Positions 25,371 through 33,994 of a stretch of 64,000 nt of DNA are shown here, piece after piece. The stretch is taken from assembly GCA_005217565.1 (NCBI GenBank), contig SJCO01000003.1, forward strand, positions 186,001 through 250,000. The letters run 5' to 3'. Position 1 is the stretch's first letter. Each line of letters begins with the position of its first letter. Both the position numbers and the translations under genes were made by a program. The notes beneath the pieces were generated by a model. That model was not told where the DNA came from. It worked only from the letters and a program-made list of their open reading frames with translations, and searched no databases. The DNA is from Puteibacter caeruleilacunae. GTDB lineage: Bacteria; Bacteroidota; Bacteroidia; Bacteroidales; Prolixibacteraceae.

Positions 25371-25407
25371 AAAGAGGCATTCTGATTTTTGGAATGCCTC
25401 TTTTTTA
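25371..25407. terminator. Bidirectional terminator between convergent genes
   Basis: AAAGAGGCATTC pairs perfectly with GAATGCCTCTTT across a 9-nt loop, with A and T tracts on both sides, serving the C1 peptidase (+) and the helicase (-). Confidence 0.85.
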
Positions 25408-25410
25408 TAT

Positions 25411-26838
25411 CTATTCTTCTAAAAAAAACTCCTTATTAAAGTTCACGAGATACAATTTCTCAACCGAACGGGTAAATGCGGTGTAGAGCCATCTCAGATA
25501 TTCAATATCTATCATCTCTTCGGTAAGGTAACCTTGATCAACAAATACCTTTTTCCACTGTCCACCCTGAGCCTTATGACACGTTACAGCGTAAGCAAAT
25601 TTTACCTGCAACGCATTAAAATGTTCATTCTCTTTAATCTTCTCCCAGCGTTTACGTTTATTACGGATATCAGCATAATCCTCGGCCACAGATTGAAAAA
25701 GGCGTAAATTATCTTCGTATGACAGCGAGGCGCTTTCAACAGTAAGCGTATCTAATAATATCTTACAATCAACTTCTAAATCTTCATAATCAGGAAAAGA
25801 CAACGACACATTAGCAAAGCGAAAGCCGTACAATTCTTCATATTTGCCAATACTTACAATCTCAGCAATATCTCCATTGGCTATAAAATCAACCTTTTCA
25901 TTTTCTCCCAACCAGAAATAATTATTCTTCACAACCATCAAACGATCGCCACGAGTAATTTCAGCATCCTTGTACAAAATTGTGCTTCTAATTCCCTCAT
26001 TGAATTTGTTGGCCCTTTTATTTGATCGGGTTACAATCATAGTCTCGCCAATGCCATCCCAATCATAACATTGAGATATTTCCTCAATTAAGTCAGCACC
26101 ACTTAATTTTACAATGTCGTCATATCCCTCCAGTTCAATGGGAAAATACCCTGGGTAAAAATCACCTTCACTAATTTGTTCACGAATAGTGGTAGCATTC
26201 CATAAAATACCCGATTCATGTGCCTGCCGAATCACATCGGTGAGCTCACATTGAAAAACTTCTTTATCGTAATACTCAAGTTCAGTAGCATCAAGTGCAG
26301 GAGAAATGGTCAAACCAACAGGTGGCAGCTGAGCTGTATCTCCAATCAATATCAACCTACAATTTTCTCCGGTATATACATATTCCATCAAATCATCCAA
26401 AAGTCTACCTGATCCAAATGAATTACGTTCAAGCGATTCATTAGAAATCATAGATGCCTCATCAACAATAAACAAGGTATTTTTATAAAGATTCCTATCT
26501 AAGGAGAAATGTCCCATTCCATCAGATGACGATTTTTGTCGGTAGATACGCTTATGAATTGTATGAGCAGGAGTATCTGAATATTGCGATAAAACTTTAG
26601 CAGCACGGCCAGTTGGAGCCAAAAGCACACTTCGCTGCTTCAACTTTTTCAATGTCTTGACAAAAGCACTAATCATGGTAGTCTTACCCGTCCCTGCATA
26701 ACCTTTTAACAAAAAAATTGAATCGGGATTATCAGAAAAGATAAAGTCGCCCAATTTTTCAATCAGAGATAGCTGTCCCTGAGTTGGTTCGAATTCTAAT
26801 TCGTCGAGGATTAAATCTCTCAAGTGATTTTTTATCAT
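25411..26838 (-). CDS. RecD-like superfamily 1 DNA helicase (AAA ATPase, UvrD-C2)
   Basis: A 475-aa ATP-dependent 5'-3' helicase of the RecD2/Dda kind. Walker A is GYAGTGKTTMISAF at about residues 48-60, Walker B/DEAS is IVDEASMIS, followed by LIGDTAQLPPVG (motif III). The UvrD_C_2 motif KFAYAVTCHKAQGGQWKKV and LYTAFTRSVEKLYLVN are near the C-terminus. Shorter than RecD of RecBCD and without RecB or RecC neighbours, so probably a stand-alone repair helicase. The start at 26838 (IKNHLRDLIL follows) is preferred to an upstream ATG at 26871 that adds 11 residues without family similarity. Confidence 0.88.
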   Translation of the reverse strand: MIKNHLRDLILDELEFEPTQGQLSLIEKLGDFIFSDNPDSIFLLKGYAGTGKTTMISAFVKTLKKLKQRSVLLAPTGRAAKVLSQYSDTPAHTIHKRIYRQKSSSDGMGHFSLDRNLYKNTLFIVDEASMISNESLERNSFGSGRLLDDLMEYVYTGENCRLILIGDTAQLPPVGLTISPALDATELEYYDKEVFQCELTDVIRQAHESGILWNATTIREQISEGDFYPGYFPIELEGYDDIVKLSGADLIEEISQCYDWDGIGETMIVTRSNKRANKFNEGIRSTILYKDAEITRGDRLMVVKNNYFWLGENEKVDFIANGDIAEIVSIGKYEELYGFRFANVSLSFPDYEDLEVDCKILLDTLTVESASLSYEDNLRLFQSVAEDYADIRNKRKRWEKIKENEHFNALQVKFAYAVTCHKAQGGQWKKVFVDQGYLTEEMIDIEYLRWLYTAFTRSVEKLYLVNFNKEFFLEE

Positions 26839-26887
26839 ATTTCCCGAAATTAAACTTTTTCGAAAGAACATGATTGGATTTTTTTTT

Positions 26888-26895
26888 TAAATTTG
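26888..26895 (+). promoter_or_regulatory. -7 box TAAATTTG
   Basis: Perfect TAnnTTTG 29 nt before the ATG at 26924, within the 85-nt divergent gap. Confidence 0.5.
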
Positions 26896-26923
26896 CAAGC
26901 AAACAAAATTTAAACCAAGAAAA

Positions 26924-27556
26924 ATGAGAACAGTAATACAGATTGCCCTTATCCTTGCGGCTATTGGTTTAACCTGGAAAATTTATGATAGCGTTAACCA
27001 CCCTATCCAATTTGAGAGGGAAAAGAAAGTACGCTATGCTGAGGTTGTAGATCGTTTGAAAGATATTCGTAAGGCTCAGGTAGCATTTAAAGATGTTAAT
27101 GGTCGTTATACGAGTAGTTTTGATACATTGATTGATTTTGTGAAGAATGATTCTCTTCCTTTCGTTTTGAAAATCGGAACGCTAACAGATAGTATGATTG
27201 AGTTAGGCTGGAACGAAGAAAAAGCGATTAAAAAAGGAGCGATTGTTCGTGACACAATTCGTGTAAATGTATTGGATACTGTGTTTGGAAGAAACTTTAA
27301 TGTTGATCAAATCAAAATGGTTCCTGCAGGTAAACCTGGTGCTATGTTCACTATGGGTGCAACAGAAATCACAACTGGTTCTGGTGTTAAGGTTAAAGTA
27401 TTCGAAGCCAGAGTACACAATAACACTTACTTAGAAGGTCTAGATCAGCAGTTGATCATCAACATGAATGAGCAAGCGAGAAAGAACGAAAAGTATCCAG
27501 GTTTGAAAGTAGGTTCAATGACTGAAGCTAATAACAACGCAGGTAACTGGGAATAA
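26924..27556 (+). CDS. Conserved Bacteroidota membrane-anchored protein of unknown function
   Basis: A 210-aa protein with one N-terminal transmembrane helix (~5-22), a coiled-coil-prone segment (30-55, REKKVRYAEVVDRLKDIRKAQ) and a globular C-terminal part. The helix followed by an amphipathic helix and a beta domain (VNGRYTSSFDTLIDFVKND) recalls type II/IV pseudopilins, but no prepilin peptidase site is evident. First gene of a run with the DUF3822 gene (12-nt gap) and rsmD. I do not recognise a function. Confidence 0.8.
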   Translation: MRTVIQIALILAAIGLTWKIYDSVNHPIQFEREKKVRYAEVVDRLKDIRKAQVAFKDVNGRYTSSFDTLIDFVKNDSLPFVLKIGTLTDSMIELGWNEEKAIKKGAIVRDTIRVNVLDTVFGRNFNVDQIKMVPAGKPGAMFTMGATEITTGSGVKVKVFEARVHNNTYLEGLDQQLIINMNEQARKNEKYPGLKVGSMTEANNNAGNWE

Positions 27557-27568
27557 TAAATTGTTGAT

Positions 27569-28423
27569 ATGCAAGAATTCATCTGCATAGATGAAACTTT
27601 AGATATTCATTCAACATCATTATATCGAATATCCATCCAGATTAGTCCGGATGGATATTCTTTTTCTATATTAGACACTCTTCAGAACAAACACATCCTT
27701 CTAAAACATATTCCATTCTTTCTCAAATGGAAAGGAGAACTCAATGAGAAGATTAAAGAAATCTATGAAAAAGAGTCGATCCTAAAGGAAGAGTTTCTTA
27801 GCACAACAATCATTTATGGTACATCACGGGCAACGCTCGTTCCTCCTTCATTTATTTCAGATGAAGACGATCACCTGCACTACTTTTATTATAACTTTCA
27901 ACCCGAAAAAAACGAATTAATCGCAACTGATGCCATAGAAGAATGTGATGCTACAGTTTTATATGCAATCCCCAAAGAAACTGAAGCTATTTTATTACAT
28001 CAGTTCCCTCATGCGAAAATCAGGCATCACTATGGTGCCTTTTTGGATTTATCAGCAAAACATCCTAATCTAAAGACCAGAGAGGCCATCTGCTTTGCCC
28101 ATATAGGCTACAATCACTTGGAGCTTGCTGTATTTAAAGATAACCAATTACAGTTTTGTAATCAGTTTTATATAAAATCGCCAACCGATGCTCTTTACTT
28201 TATAGCCAATACTTATAAAGTACACCAATTAGATGCGGGTGTTGTTGATGTCATTTATTCTGGAATCGTTGATAAGAAAAGTGATCTTTTTGTTATGTCG
28301 AAGAAATATTTTAGAAACGTATTTCTGACAGGAAAGAATCCAAACTATCAGCACAGTTATACATTTAATCAGATTCCAGCAACCTATTTCTCAACTTTAA
28401 TTAATCAGAATCAATGCGAATAG
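27569..28423 (+). CDS. DUF3822 family protein
   Basis: A 284-aa cytoplasmic protein of the Bacteroidota-restricted DUF3822 family, often found just before rsmD as here. The fold is thought to be actin/ASKHA-like; the conserved blocks ICIDETLDIHSTSLYRISIQ at the N-terminus and FYYNFQPEKNEL are consistent. It overlaps rsmD by 10 nt, so they are translationally coupled. Function unknown. Confidence 0.85.
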   Translation: MQEFICIDETLDIHSTSLYRISIQISPDGYSFSILDTLQNKHILLKHIPFFLKWKGELNEKIKEIYEKESILKEEFLSTTIIYGTSRATLVPPSFISDEDDHLHYFYYNFQPEKNELIATDAIEECDATVLYAIPKETEAILLHQFPHAKIRHHYGAFLDLSAKHPNLKTREAICFAHIGYNHLELAVFKDNQLQFCNQFYIKSPTDALYFIANTYKVHQLDAGVVDVIYSGIVDKKSDLFVMSKKYFRNVFLTGKNPNYQHSYTFNQIPATYFSTLINQNQCE

Positions 28424-28950
28424 TTGGAGGCTCTCTAAAAGGAAGAGCATTTAATCCTGGGAAAAAGTTTACTGCCAGGCCTACTACAGATTATGCAAAA
28501 GAGGCATTATTTAATATACTACAGAATAAAGTAGATATAGAATCGGCCAAAATATTGGATTTATTCTCTGGGACCGGCAGTCTTAGTTATGAATTTGCTT
28601 CGCGAGGAGCCACAGATATTACTTCGGTAGAATTAAATGCCCGTCACTGTGCATTCATTAAGCAGACAATTAAAGAACTTAATTTATCAGGAATCAAAGT
28701 AATCAAAGCTGATGCGTTCAAATACGTAAATAAATGTGAGACATCTTATGATATTATATTTGCAGATCCTCCATTTGATCATCGAAATTTACAAATTCTC
28801 CCAAAAACAGTTATTGAAGCGGGGATATTAAATCCCGAAGGACTTATTATTATAGAACATCCTGCAGAATATAACTTCTCAAAAGAGAAAAATTTTATTG
28901 AAATGCGTAGATACGGACATGTACATTTTAGTTTTTTCGCAGCAGAATAA
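28414..28950 (+). CDS. rsmD: 16S rRNA (guanine-966-N2)-methyltransferase RsmD
   Basis: Methylates G966 of 16S rRNA. The 178-aa Rossmann methyltransferase shows the family start RIVGGSLKGR, RPTTDYAKEALFNIL, SAM-binding DLFSGTGSLSYEFASRGA, and catalytic FADPPFD. Standard length. Starts inside the DUF3822 gene (10-nt overlap). Confidence 0.94.
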   Translation: MRIVGGSLKGRAFNPGKKFTARPTTDYAKEALFNILQNKVDIESAKILDLFSGTGSLSYEFASRGATDITSVELNARHCAFIKQTIKELNLSGIKVIKADAFKYVNKCETSYDIIFADPPFDHRNLQILPKTVIEAGILNPEGLIIIEHPAEYNFSKEKNFIEMRRYGHVHFSFFAAE

Positions 28951-28984
28951 CTTTTTAATACATTTTCTATCTTAAAATATTCAA

Positions 28985-29021
28985 CTCCGAAACACAAATA
29001 TGTGCTTTCGGAGCTTTTTTT
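28985..29021 (+). terminator. Intrinsic terminator after rsmD
   Basis: CTCCGAAA plus CACA pairs with TGTG (one bulged C) plus TTTCGGAG, loop AATA, followed by CTTTTTTT. Confidence 0.85.
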
Positions 29022-29578
29022 CGGTAAAAACTAGAGTATTTCTTATCTGAACCATCCCTTTCCAGATAAATAATAGACGATTTTAATTCTTTTTACGCTT
29101 TCCTATCTCCTAATTTCTCGCATATTCTTTGCCCACTCTACATTTTTTGAGAAAATCAGACCCTGATCTACAAAAAAATTAAGGTCATAAGCTTAAAATA
29201 TTGCTCCTTTTCAACTCAATATTTCACGAAATCCATTCTTATCGAATCCTTTTTCTCATTATAGAAGACAATTCTTGTACAATTGAATCAAAATAATCGG
29301 ACCATATTAAATTATTATGATAACTTATTTCAAGTTTTTAATCATTTTGTACATCAACGATTCAAAAAATATGGAGCCAATATTCATTTTTTTTCACTTT
29401 TTTCACCACCTATCACTACCCTAAAATCATATGAGGAGATAACCGACAAAATTTTGTTTCATTTTTTGTCATTTTTTTCAAATTTTATTTTCCGCCCCTA
29501 CTCATTGAAATCCAGCAACTAACCATAAACACTAGGATTAAGCGCTCTGTTTTTTTTATTTTTTTTTGCTCAAGGGTA
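29022..29578. other. Gap before the tRNA cluster, nothing seen
   Basis: Very AT-rich DNA; short open frames have no start signals or family features. The only clear element is the tRNA promoter at its right end. Confidence 0.4.
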
Positions 29579-29608
29579 TTGCACGTAAAAAAATTTGCCC
29601 TATATTTG
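29579..29608 (+). promoter_or_regulatory. tRNA-Asp promoter (TTG -33, TATATTTG -7)
   Basis: TTG at 29579-29581 and TATATTTG at 29601-29608 with 19 nt between them, 36 nt before the first tRNA-Asp. Confidence 0.75.
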
Positions 29609-29643
29609 CAACGCCTTTGAGAAACAAGGCAGCTCTTTAAAAC

Positions 29644-29717
29644 GGTGGCGTAGTTCAGTTGGTTAGAATGCCGGCCTGTCACGCCGGAGGTCGCGAGTTC
29701 GAGTCTCGTCGTCACCG
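29644..29717 (+). tRNA. tRNA-Asp (GTC), copy 1
   Basis: 74-nt cloverleaf: acceptor GGTGGCG/CGTCACC (one G-T), D-arm with TTCAGTTGGTTAGAA, anticodon arm CCGGCCTGTCACGCCGG with GTC at the loop centre, T-arm GGTTCGAGTC type (here GAGTTCGAGTCTC). Discriminator G717 is followed directly by an encoded CCA (29718-29720). Confidence 0.95.
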
Positions 29718-29859
29718 CCAACAAAGACAAAGTTCTTTAAATGTTTTTATAAGCTTATTCAATACAAATTGATTAGCTTGAGTGATGAAAAATTAATCAG
29801 GGCTGAAAAGGTGAGTTTGAACAAAGATTAAGTTTTAAGCACTTTTTTCATCAAAAAAA

Positions 29860-29933
29860 GGTGGCGTAGTTCAGTTGGTTAGAATGCCGGCCTGTCACGC
29901 CGGAGGTCGCGAGTTCGAGTCTCGTCGTCACCG
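29860..29933 (+). tRNA. tRNA-Asp (GTC), copy 2
   Basis: Identical 74-nt tRNA to the copy at 29644, 142 nt downstream and probably in the same transcript. Here the 3' CCA is not encoded (CAAAA follows the discriminator G), so it would need 3' trimming and CCA addition. Confidence 0.95.
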
Positions 29934-29934
29934 C

Positions 29935-29973
29935 AAAAACCCCGTTAATAGTTTTATTAATGGGGTTTTTTTA
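29935..29973 (+). terminator. Intrinsic terminator of the tRNA-Asp transcript
   Basis: AAAACCCCGTTAATA pairs with TATTAATGGGGTTTT-like right arm and ends in a T tract. Confidence 0.8.
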
Positions 29974-30154
29974 TATATCTTTTCCCCACTTTTAATTTTG
30001 GATTGATTTCTTAACTCATAGTTCAATGGTTAGATTATCCTCATAGCATTAAGATAATCGTACGACCTAAGACGAAGCTCCACATTGTGGAGCTTTTATT
30101 TTTACCAGTTGTATTGAATACCCTATAAAATATAGGATTTTTTAAAGAAAAAGC

Positions 30155-30184
30155 TTGTTTTGAAATAAAAAGTAATTATATTTG
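30155..30184 (+). promoter_or_regulatory. tRNA-Arg promoter (TTG -33, TATATTTG -7)
   Basis: TTG 30155-30157 and TATATTTG 30177-30184 with a 19-nt spacer, 17 nt before the tRNA. Confidence 0.75.
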
Positions 30185-30200
30185 CACCGCCTTTGGCAAT

Positions 30201-30274
30201 GGACCCGTAGCTTAATTGGATAGAGCACTTGGTTACGGCCCAAGAGGTTAGGGGTTCGAGTCCCTTCGGGTTCA
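30201..30274 (+). tRNA. tRNA-Arg (ACG)
   Basis: 74-nt cloverleaf: acceptor GGACCCG/CGGGTTC, D-arm TAGCTTAATTGGATAGAG, anticodon arm CTTGG-TTACGGC-CCAAG with anticodon ACG (A34 expected to become inosine), T-arm GGGGTTCGAGTCCC, discriminator A. No encoded CCA. Confidence 0.96.
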
Positions 30275-30275
30275 C

Positions 30276-30312
30276 AAAGCCGTTTCAATAAAACATTGAA
30301 ACGGCTTTTTTT
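30276..30312 (+). terminator. Intrinsic terminator after tRNA-Arg
   Basis: AAAGCCGTTTCAAT pairs perfectly with ATTGAAACGGCTTT across a 5-nt loop; T tract follows. Confidence 0.9.
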
Positions 30313-30435
30313 ATGTCCATAAATCAACACCATTTAAATCATTTATATTCGATTCCTTTCATAAAAAAAGAGTACCCATTCTAATGAAGGATACTCTTCC
30401 AAAAACAAAGTCTATATGTTTATGGCACGCCTGGA

Positions 30436-31131
30436 CTAAATAATCTCTTTATTCTTTAAAACATTCACAATAGCATCAACAATGTGGTCATCTAACATTG
30501 TCGAATAGTTAAATATTAAATCAAAATCACACGAGTTCAGCGGTCGTCCCGCCAGGTGTTCTACAAATAAGTCTCGCTCACGATCTACGTTTAATACGTA
30601 TTCCCGCGCTTCTGACTTGCTCATATTACTTATCTGCATGATTTGACTTATTCTCCAATCTAAAGGCGCCTGAAGCTTTATATTAAGCGCATTTGATATA
30701 CCTTTTGCATGAACTACGCCTCCACGTCCTACAATGATATAATTTCCTTGTTCTGCAAAAGCCCTAATAGTGTCACTAACCGTATCGATTACCTCCAAAT
30801 CGTCAGAATCGTAAACCTTTTCAGTAGAAAATGCAGTAACGATATCATGAACCCTTATTTTGCGTTCCCCTTGAAATACATTAAGAATTCGGTTTGGATC
30901 CATTTCTAACTGTTCCGCTGCACCTTCAATGATCTCCTTACTTACCCATCTCCATTGAATATCAGTCTTGGTATCCGAACGGAAACTATAGCCAGTAAGA
31001 ATCTTTGATAACTTAGTCGCAATACGCTTAGCAGAACAACCACACTCACGAGAGATTGTAATTACCGGACCTGGTTTCTTTCCTAAAATTCGGTCACTCT
31101 CCTTCAACATTCCTGTAAATATATGTTTCAT
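30436..31131 (-). CDS. Cytidylate kinase-like family protein
   Basis: A 231-aa P-loop kinase-like protein of the cytidylate-kinase-like family (PF13189 type), distinct from Cmk. Visible landmarks: ITISRECGCSAKRIATKL near residues 25-42 (a modified phosphate-binding loop), the YIIVGRGGVVHAKG segment, and the lid-like VDRERDLFVEHLAGR. Members are common in Bacteroidota and Firmicutes; their substrate is not established. Monocistronic, 220-nt gap to the divergent oxidoreductase gene. The gene has no strong hairpin after it. Confidence 0.85.
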   Translation of the reverse strand: MKHIFTGMLKESDRILGKKPGPVITISRECGCSAKRIATKLSKILTGYSFRSDTKTDIQWRWVSKEIIEGAAEQLEMDPNRILNVFQGERKIRVHDIVTAFSTEKVYDSDDLEVIDTVSDTIRAFAEQGNYIIVGRGGVVHAKGISNALNIKLQAPLDWRISQIMQISNMSKSEAREYVLNVDRERDLFVEHLAGRPLNSCDFDLIFNYSTMLDDHIVDAIVNVLKNKEII

Positions 31132-31352
31132 GGTAACGTAGATTTTTAGTTTAAAAGGATAATTCTCATCAACCTTCCATTAGCTTATTCTCTTACCTCC
31201 TTAAATTTATTTCACCAACAGCTGAAATGCAAGTAGTTTTGAACAATAAATTTCTGTTATAAAATATATTCTTGTAAGAATGTTATACAGCAACCTTAGA
31301 AAGCTAGCCGAGATTTTCTATTTTTAAGAAAAAATCACGAAAATTCACACAA

Positions 31353-32399
31353 ATGAAAAAAATACAAACTGCAATTTGCTCCTATGGAATGTCGGGACAA
31401 GTATTCCATGGACCATCATTAAAAGTAATACCAGAATTTGAAGTAGTAAAGGTATTAGAGAGAACAAAACGAAATTCGTTTAAAGATTTCCCTGAGGCTT
31501 CAATTGTTAGAGACTATTCTGAAATTCTTCGAGATAGTGATATCGAATTGATCATCGTAAACACACCTGATCATTTGCATTATGATATGACGAAACAAGC
31601 TTTGGAGGCAGGAAAACATGTAGTTGTTGAAAAGCCGTTCACAAAATATCAATGGCAAGCCGAAGAACTTATTGATTTGGCAAACCAAAAGGGATTAATG
31701 CTTAGCGTATATCATAACAGACGTTTTGATGGAAATTTCAAGACTGTAAAGAAGATCATAGACAATAACTGGCTAGGAAGATTAGTTGAAGTAGAAGCAC
31801 ATTACGACCGTTATCGCACACAGGTTGCTGAAGGTAGCTGGAAAGAAGAAGGTGATGATCGCACTGGTGTACTTTACAATTTAGGATCACATCTGGTTGA
31901 TCAGATACTTGTTTTATTTGGCATGCCACAAGGAGTAACAGCCAAATTAGACACCTTAAGGGATGGCGGAAAGGTAACCGACTATTTCAACCTTAGAATG
32001 GATTACGACAAGCTAAGTATCATTCTGAAGTCATCATACCTTGTAAGGGAACAAAGTCCGTTATTTCAGCTCTATGGTACTCAAGGATCCTTTATCAAAT
32101 ATGGTATAGATCCACAGGAAGAGCTATTAAAGCAAGGTGTATTACCTGAAGGCGAAGAATGGGGTAAAGAACCTGAAAAATACTGGGGTAAAATCAATAC
32201 TTCAATAAACGACCTGCATGTAGAAGGAAAAGTAGAGACTGAAGCAGGATGCTATCCTGACTACTTCAGAAATATCAGGGACGTATTAAGAGGTGATGCA
32301 GAATTACTGGTTAAGCCAGAGGAAGCATTAAATACAATTAAGATCCTTGAAGCTGCAATTGAAAGTAACAATAGTAACAAGACAATAACGATAGAATAA
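31353..32399 (+). CDS. Gfo/Idh/MocA-family NAD(P)-dependent oxidoreductase
   Basis: A 348-aa cytoplasmic protein with an N-terminal Rossmann domain (here GMSGQVFHGPSLKVIPEF; the usual GxGxxG is GMSGQV) and the family's catalytic EKPFTKYQWQAEELI (EKP motif at about 93-95). A C-terminal alpha/beta dimerisation domain follows (LGRLVEVEAHYDRYR, GVLYNLGSHLVDQ with catalytic-region His). Such enzymes oxidise or reduce sugars and cyclitols. It converges with the tandem DUF1080 protein, whose relatives act on 3-keto-glycosides, so a shared sugar pathway is possible. Substrate not determined. Confidence 0.9.
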   Translation: MKKIQTAICSYGMSGQVFHGPSLKVIPEFEVVKVLERTKRNSFKDFPEASIVRDYSEILRDSDIELIIVNTPDHLHYDMTKQALEAGKHVVVEKPFTKYQWQAEELIDLANQKGLMLSVYHNRRFDGNFKTVKKIIDNNWLGRLVEVEAHYDRYRTQVAEGSWKEEGDDRTGVLYNLGSHLVDQILVLFGMPQGVTAKLDTLRDGGKVTDYFNLRMDYDKLSIILKSSYLVREQSPLFQLYGTQGSFIKYGIDPQEELLKQGVLPEGEEWGKEPEKYWGKINTSINDLHVEGKVETEAGCYPDYFRNIRDVLRGDAELLVKPEEALNTIKILEAAIESNNSNKTITIE

Positions 32400-32422
32400 G
32401 CCGTTAAAGCTAAAGATAAAAA

Positions 32423-32452
32423 GGGGCATTCAACTAAGAATGCCCCTTCTTT
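32423..32452. terminator. Terminator between the oxidoreductase and the DUF1080 gene
   Basis: GGGGCATTC pairs with GAATGCCCC across a 6-nt loop, with A-rich DNA before and TTCTTT after. Confidence 0.8.
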
Positions 32453-32500
32453 ATATAAATCCGTTGTATTAAATTAAGGTAGGAATTATTTTACCATACC

Positions 32501-33874
32501 TTACTTAAGCTCTTTAATTTTGATGCTTCTGTAGTGTACCTCATTACCGTGGTCCTGTAGCAAGATATGACCAGTTTCTGCCATACCAAACTTCTCCCAG
32601 TTAGCATACTTACTACGAGCAACTAATGCATCATAGATAGCTGATCCTCTTTCGTACTCTACTACTTTATAACCATTCAACCAGTGTTGAACAACATTAT
32701 CAGGACGTACAACAACGCGACAGTGATTCCATTTGTTAGGACGGGCTCTTACGCTACCATGCTGACGAGCAGGAATCAAGTCGTATAGAGAACCAATCTG
32801 ACGGTTACCTACAGCTCCTTTTTTTGCATCAGGGTGTTTCTCATTATCCAAGATCTGGAACTCAAGACCAATAGAAGATGCATTCTTCACTTTATAAGCT
32901 TCAGTAACGAAATACTTAACACCACTGTTAGCTCCTTCAGTGTATTTAAACTCACACTGGAATTCAAATGCACCGTACTCATCCATAGTCACGATATCGC
33001 CACCATTTACTGACTCACCGCCACCTGACTCAAGTACGATTAATTCACCGTTTTCAATTTTCCATCCACCTTCTGGGAATTTCTCTTTACCGGCACCTCT
33101 CCAACCATTAGTTGTTTTAGTATCCCAAAGAGATTTCCATCCTTGTGCTTTCTCTGCATCTGAAACTGTATTTTCGATCATGTTACGAACAAATACACCC
33201 TCTTCAACAGGACTTGGAGTAATATTCTCTGTCTTAATGCGGATATTTTTCCACTTAATTTGCTTTCCTTCTTTGTCTTTGTTATTTCCGATACCATGAA
33301 CCTGAAGCGCAATAAAACCTTCGCTAGTCTCATCATCGATCAAGTATGAAACAGGAACACCATTCAACCAAGTTCTAAGCGTATTTCCAATACACTCAAT
33401 ACGGATCTTGTTCCAATCATTGTGTTTGAAAGCTGGCTTTGCTTTTGGACTCAATGATCCTGGATATAACCAACCGCGACGAGCTTCATCATAAATCCCC
33501 GCAGTCCAAGCGCGATCATATGAAGGATCTAACTCACACTGATACCCATGAACACGACCTTTATGGTAATCTGGCTTACTGTTACTTCTGAACTGGATTC
33601 CAGAATTCACTGCATCGTCGACCATTACTTCTAATTCCAATACAAAATCGGAATACAAATCCTCTGTCGCTAGGAAACTGTTAGGAGTATTAGTTACTGA
33701 AGTTCCAACAATTACTCCATCCTCAACTGTGTAAGGAGCTTTACCATTTAACTGTTTCCAACCGGTAAGGTCCTTTCCATTGAATAATGACTTCCAGCCA
33801 TCATCCTTTTTCTGCTGCCCACATGCAGCAAACAATACTGCAATTACAATTGCAAAAAAGCTGTACTTTCTCAT
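32501..33874 (-). CDS. Lipoprotein with two DUF1080 (3-keto-disaccharide hydrolase) domains
   Basis: A 457-aa exported lipoprotein: signal peptide with lipobox FAAC (Cys at about residue 18), then two concanavalin-like DUF1080 domains. The first spans about 25-225 (GWKSLFNGKDLTGWKQL, VNSGIQFRS), the second about 240-455 (GWKSLWDTKTTNGWRG, GANSGVKYFV, LQDHGNEVHYRSIKI). Some DUF1080 proteins have been reported to hydrolyse 3-keto-glycosides; others only bind sugars. The start at 33874 places the lipobox correctly; an ATG at 33904 would add 10 residues before the signal peptide. Confidence 0.9.
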   Translation of the reverse strand: MRKYSFFAIVIAVLFAACGQQKKDDGWKSLFNGKDLTGWKQLNGKAPYTVEDGVIVGTSVTNTPNSFLATEDLYSDFVLELEVMVDDAVNSGIQFRSNSKPDYHKGRVHGYQCELDPSYDRAWTAGIYDEARRGWLYPGSLSPKAKPAFKHNDWNKIRIECIGNTLRTWLNGVPVSYLIDDETSEGFIALQVHGIGNNKDKEGKQIKWKNIRIKTENITPSPVEEGVFVRNMIENTVSDAEKAQGWKSLWDTKTTNGWRGAGKEKFPEGGWKIENGELIVLESGGGESVNGGDIVTMDEYGAFEFQCEFKYTEGANSGVKYFVTEAYKVKNASSIGLEFQILDNEKHPDAKKGAVGNRQIGSLYDLIPARQHGSVRARPNKWNHCRVVVRPDNVVQHWLNGYKVVEYERGSAIYDALVARSKYANWEKFGMAETGHILLQDHGNEVHYRSIKIKELK

Positions 33875-33994
33875 CTTGATTACGTATTGATTCTGATAAT
33901 GCATCGTAACAGTAAAAACCGTTAACGGTCACGAAAGTAGAACAAAAATTACAAACCACAAAATCATTTCCTAGCTGATATTCAAATAAAAGAT

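Noticed and set aside
29283-29522. 79-aa plus-strand frame before the tRNAs
   Set aside because: Very AT-rich composition typical of non-coding DNA, no start context, Phe/Ser-rich product.
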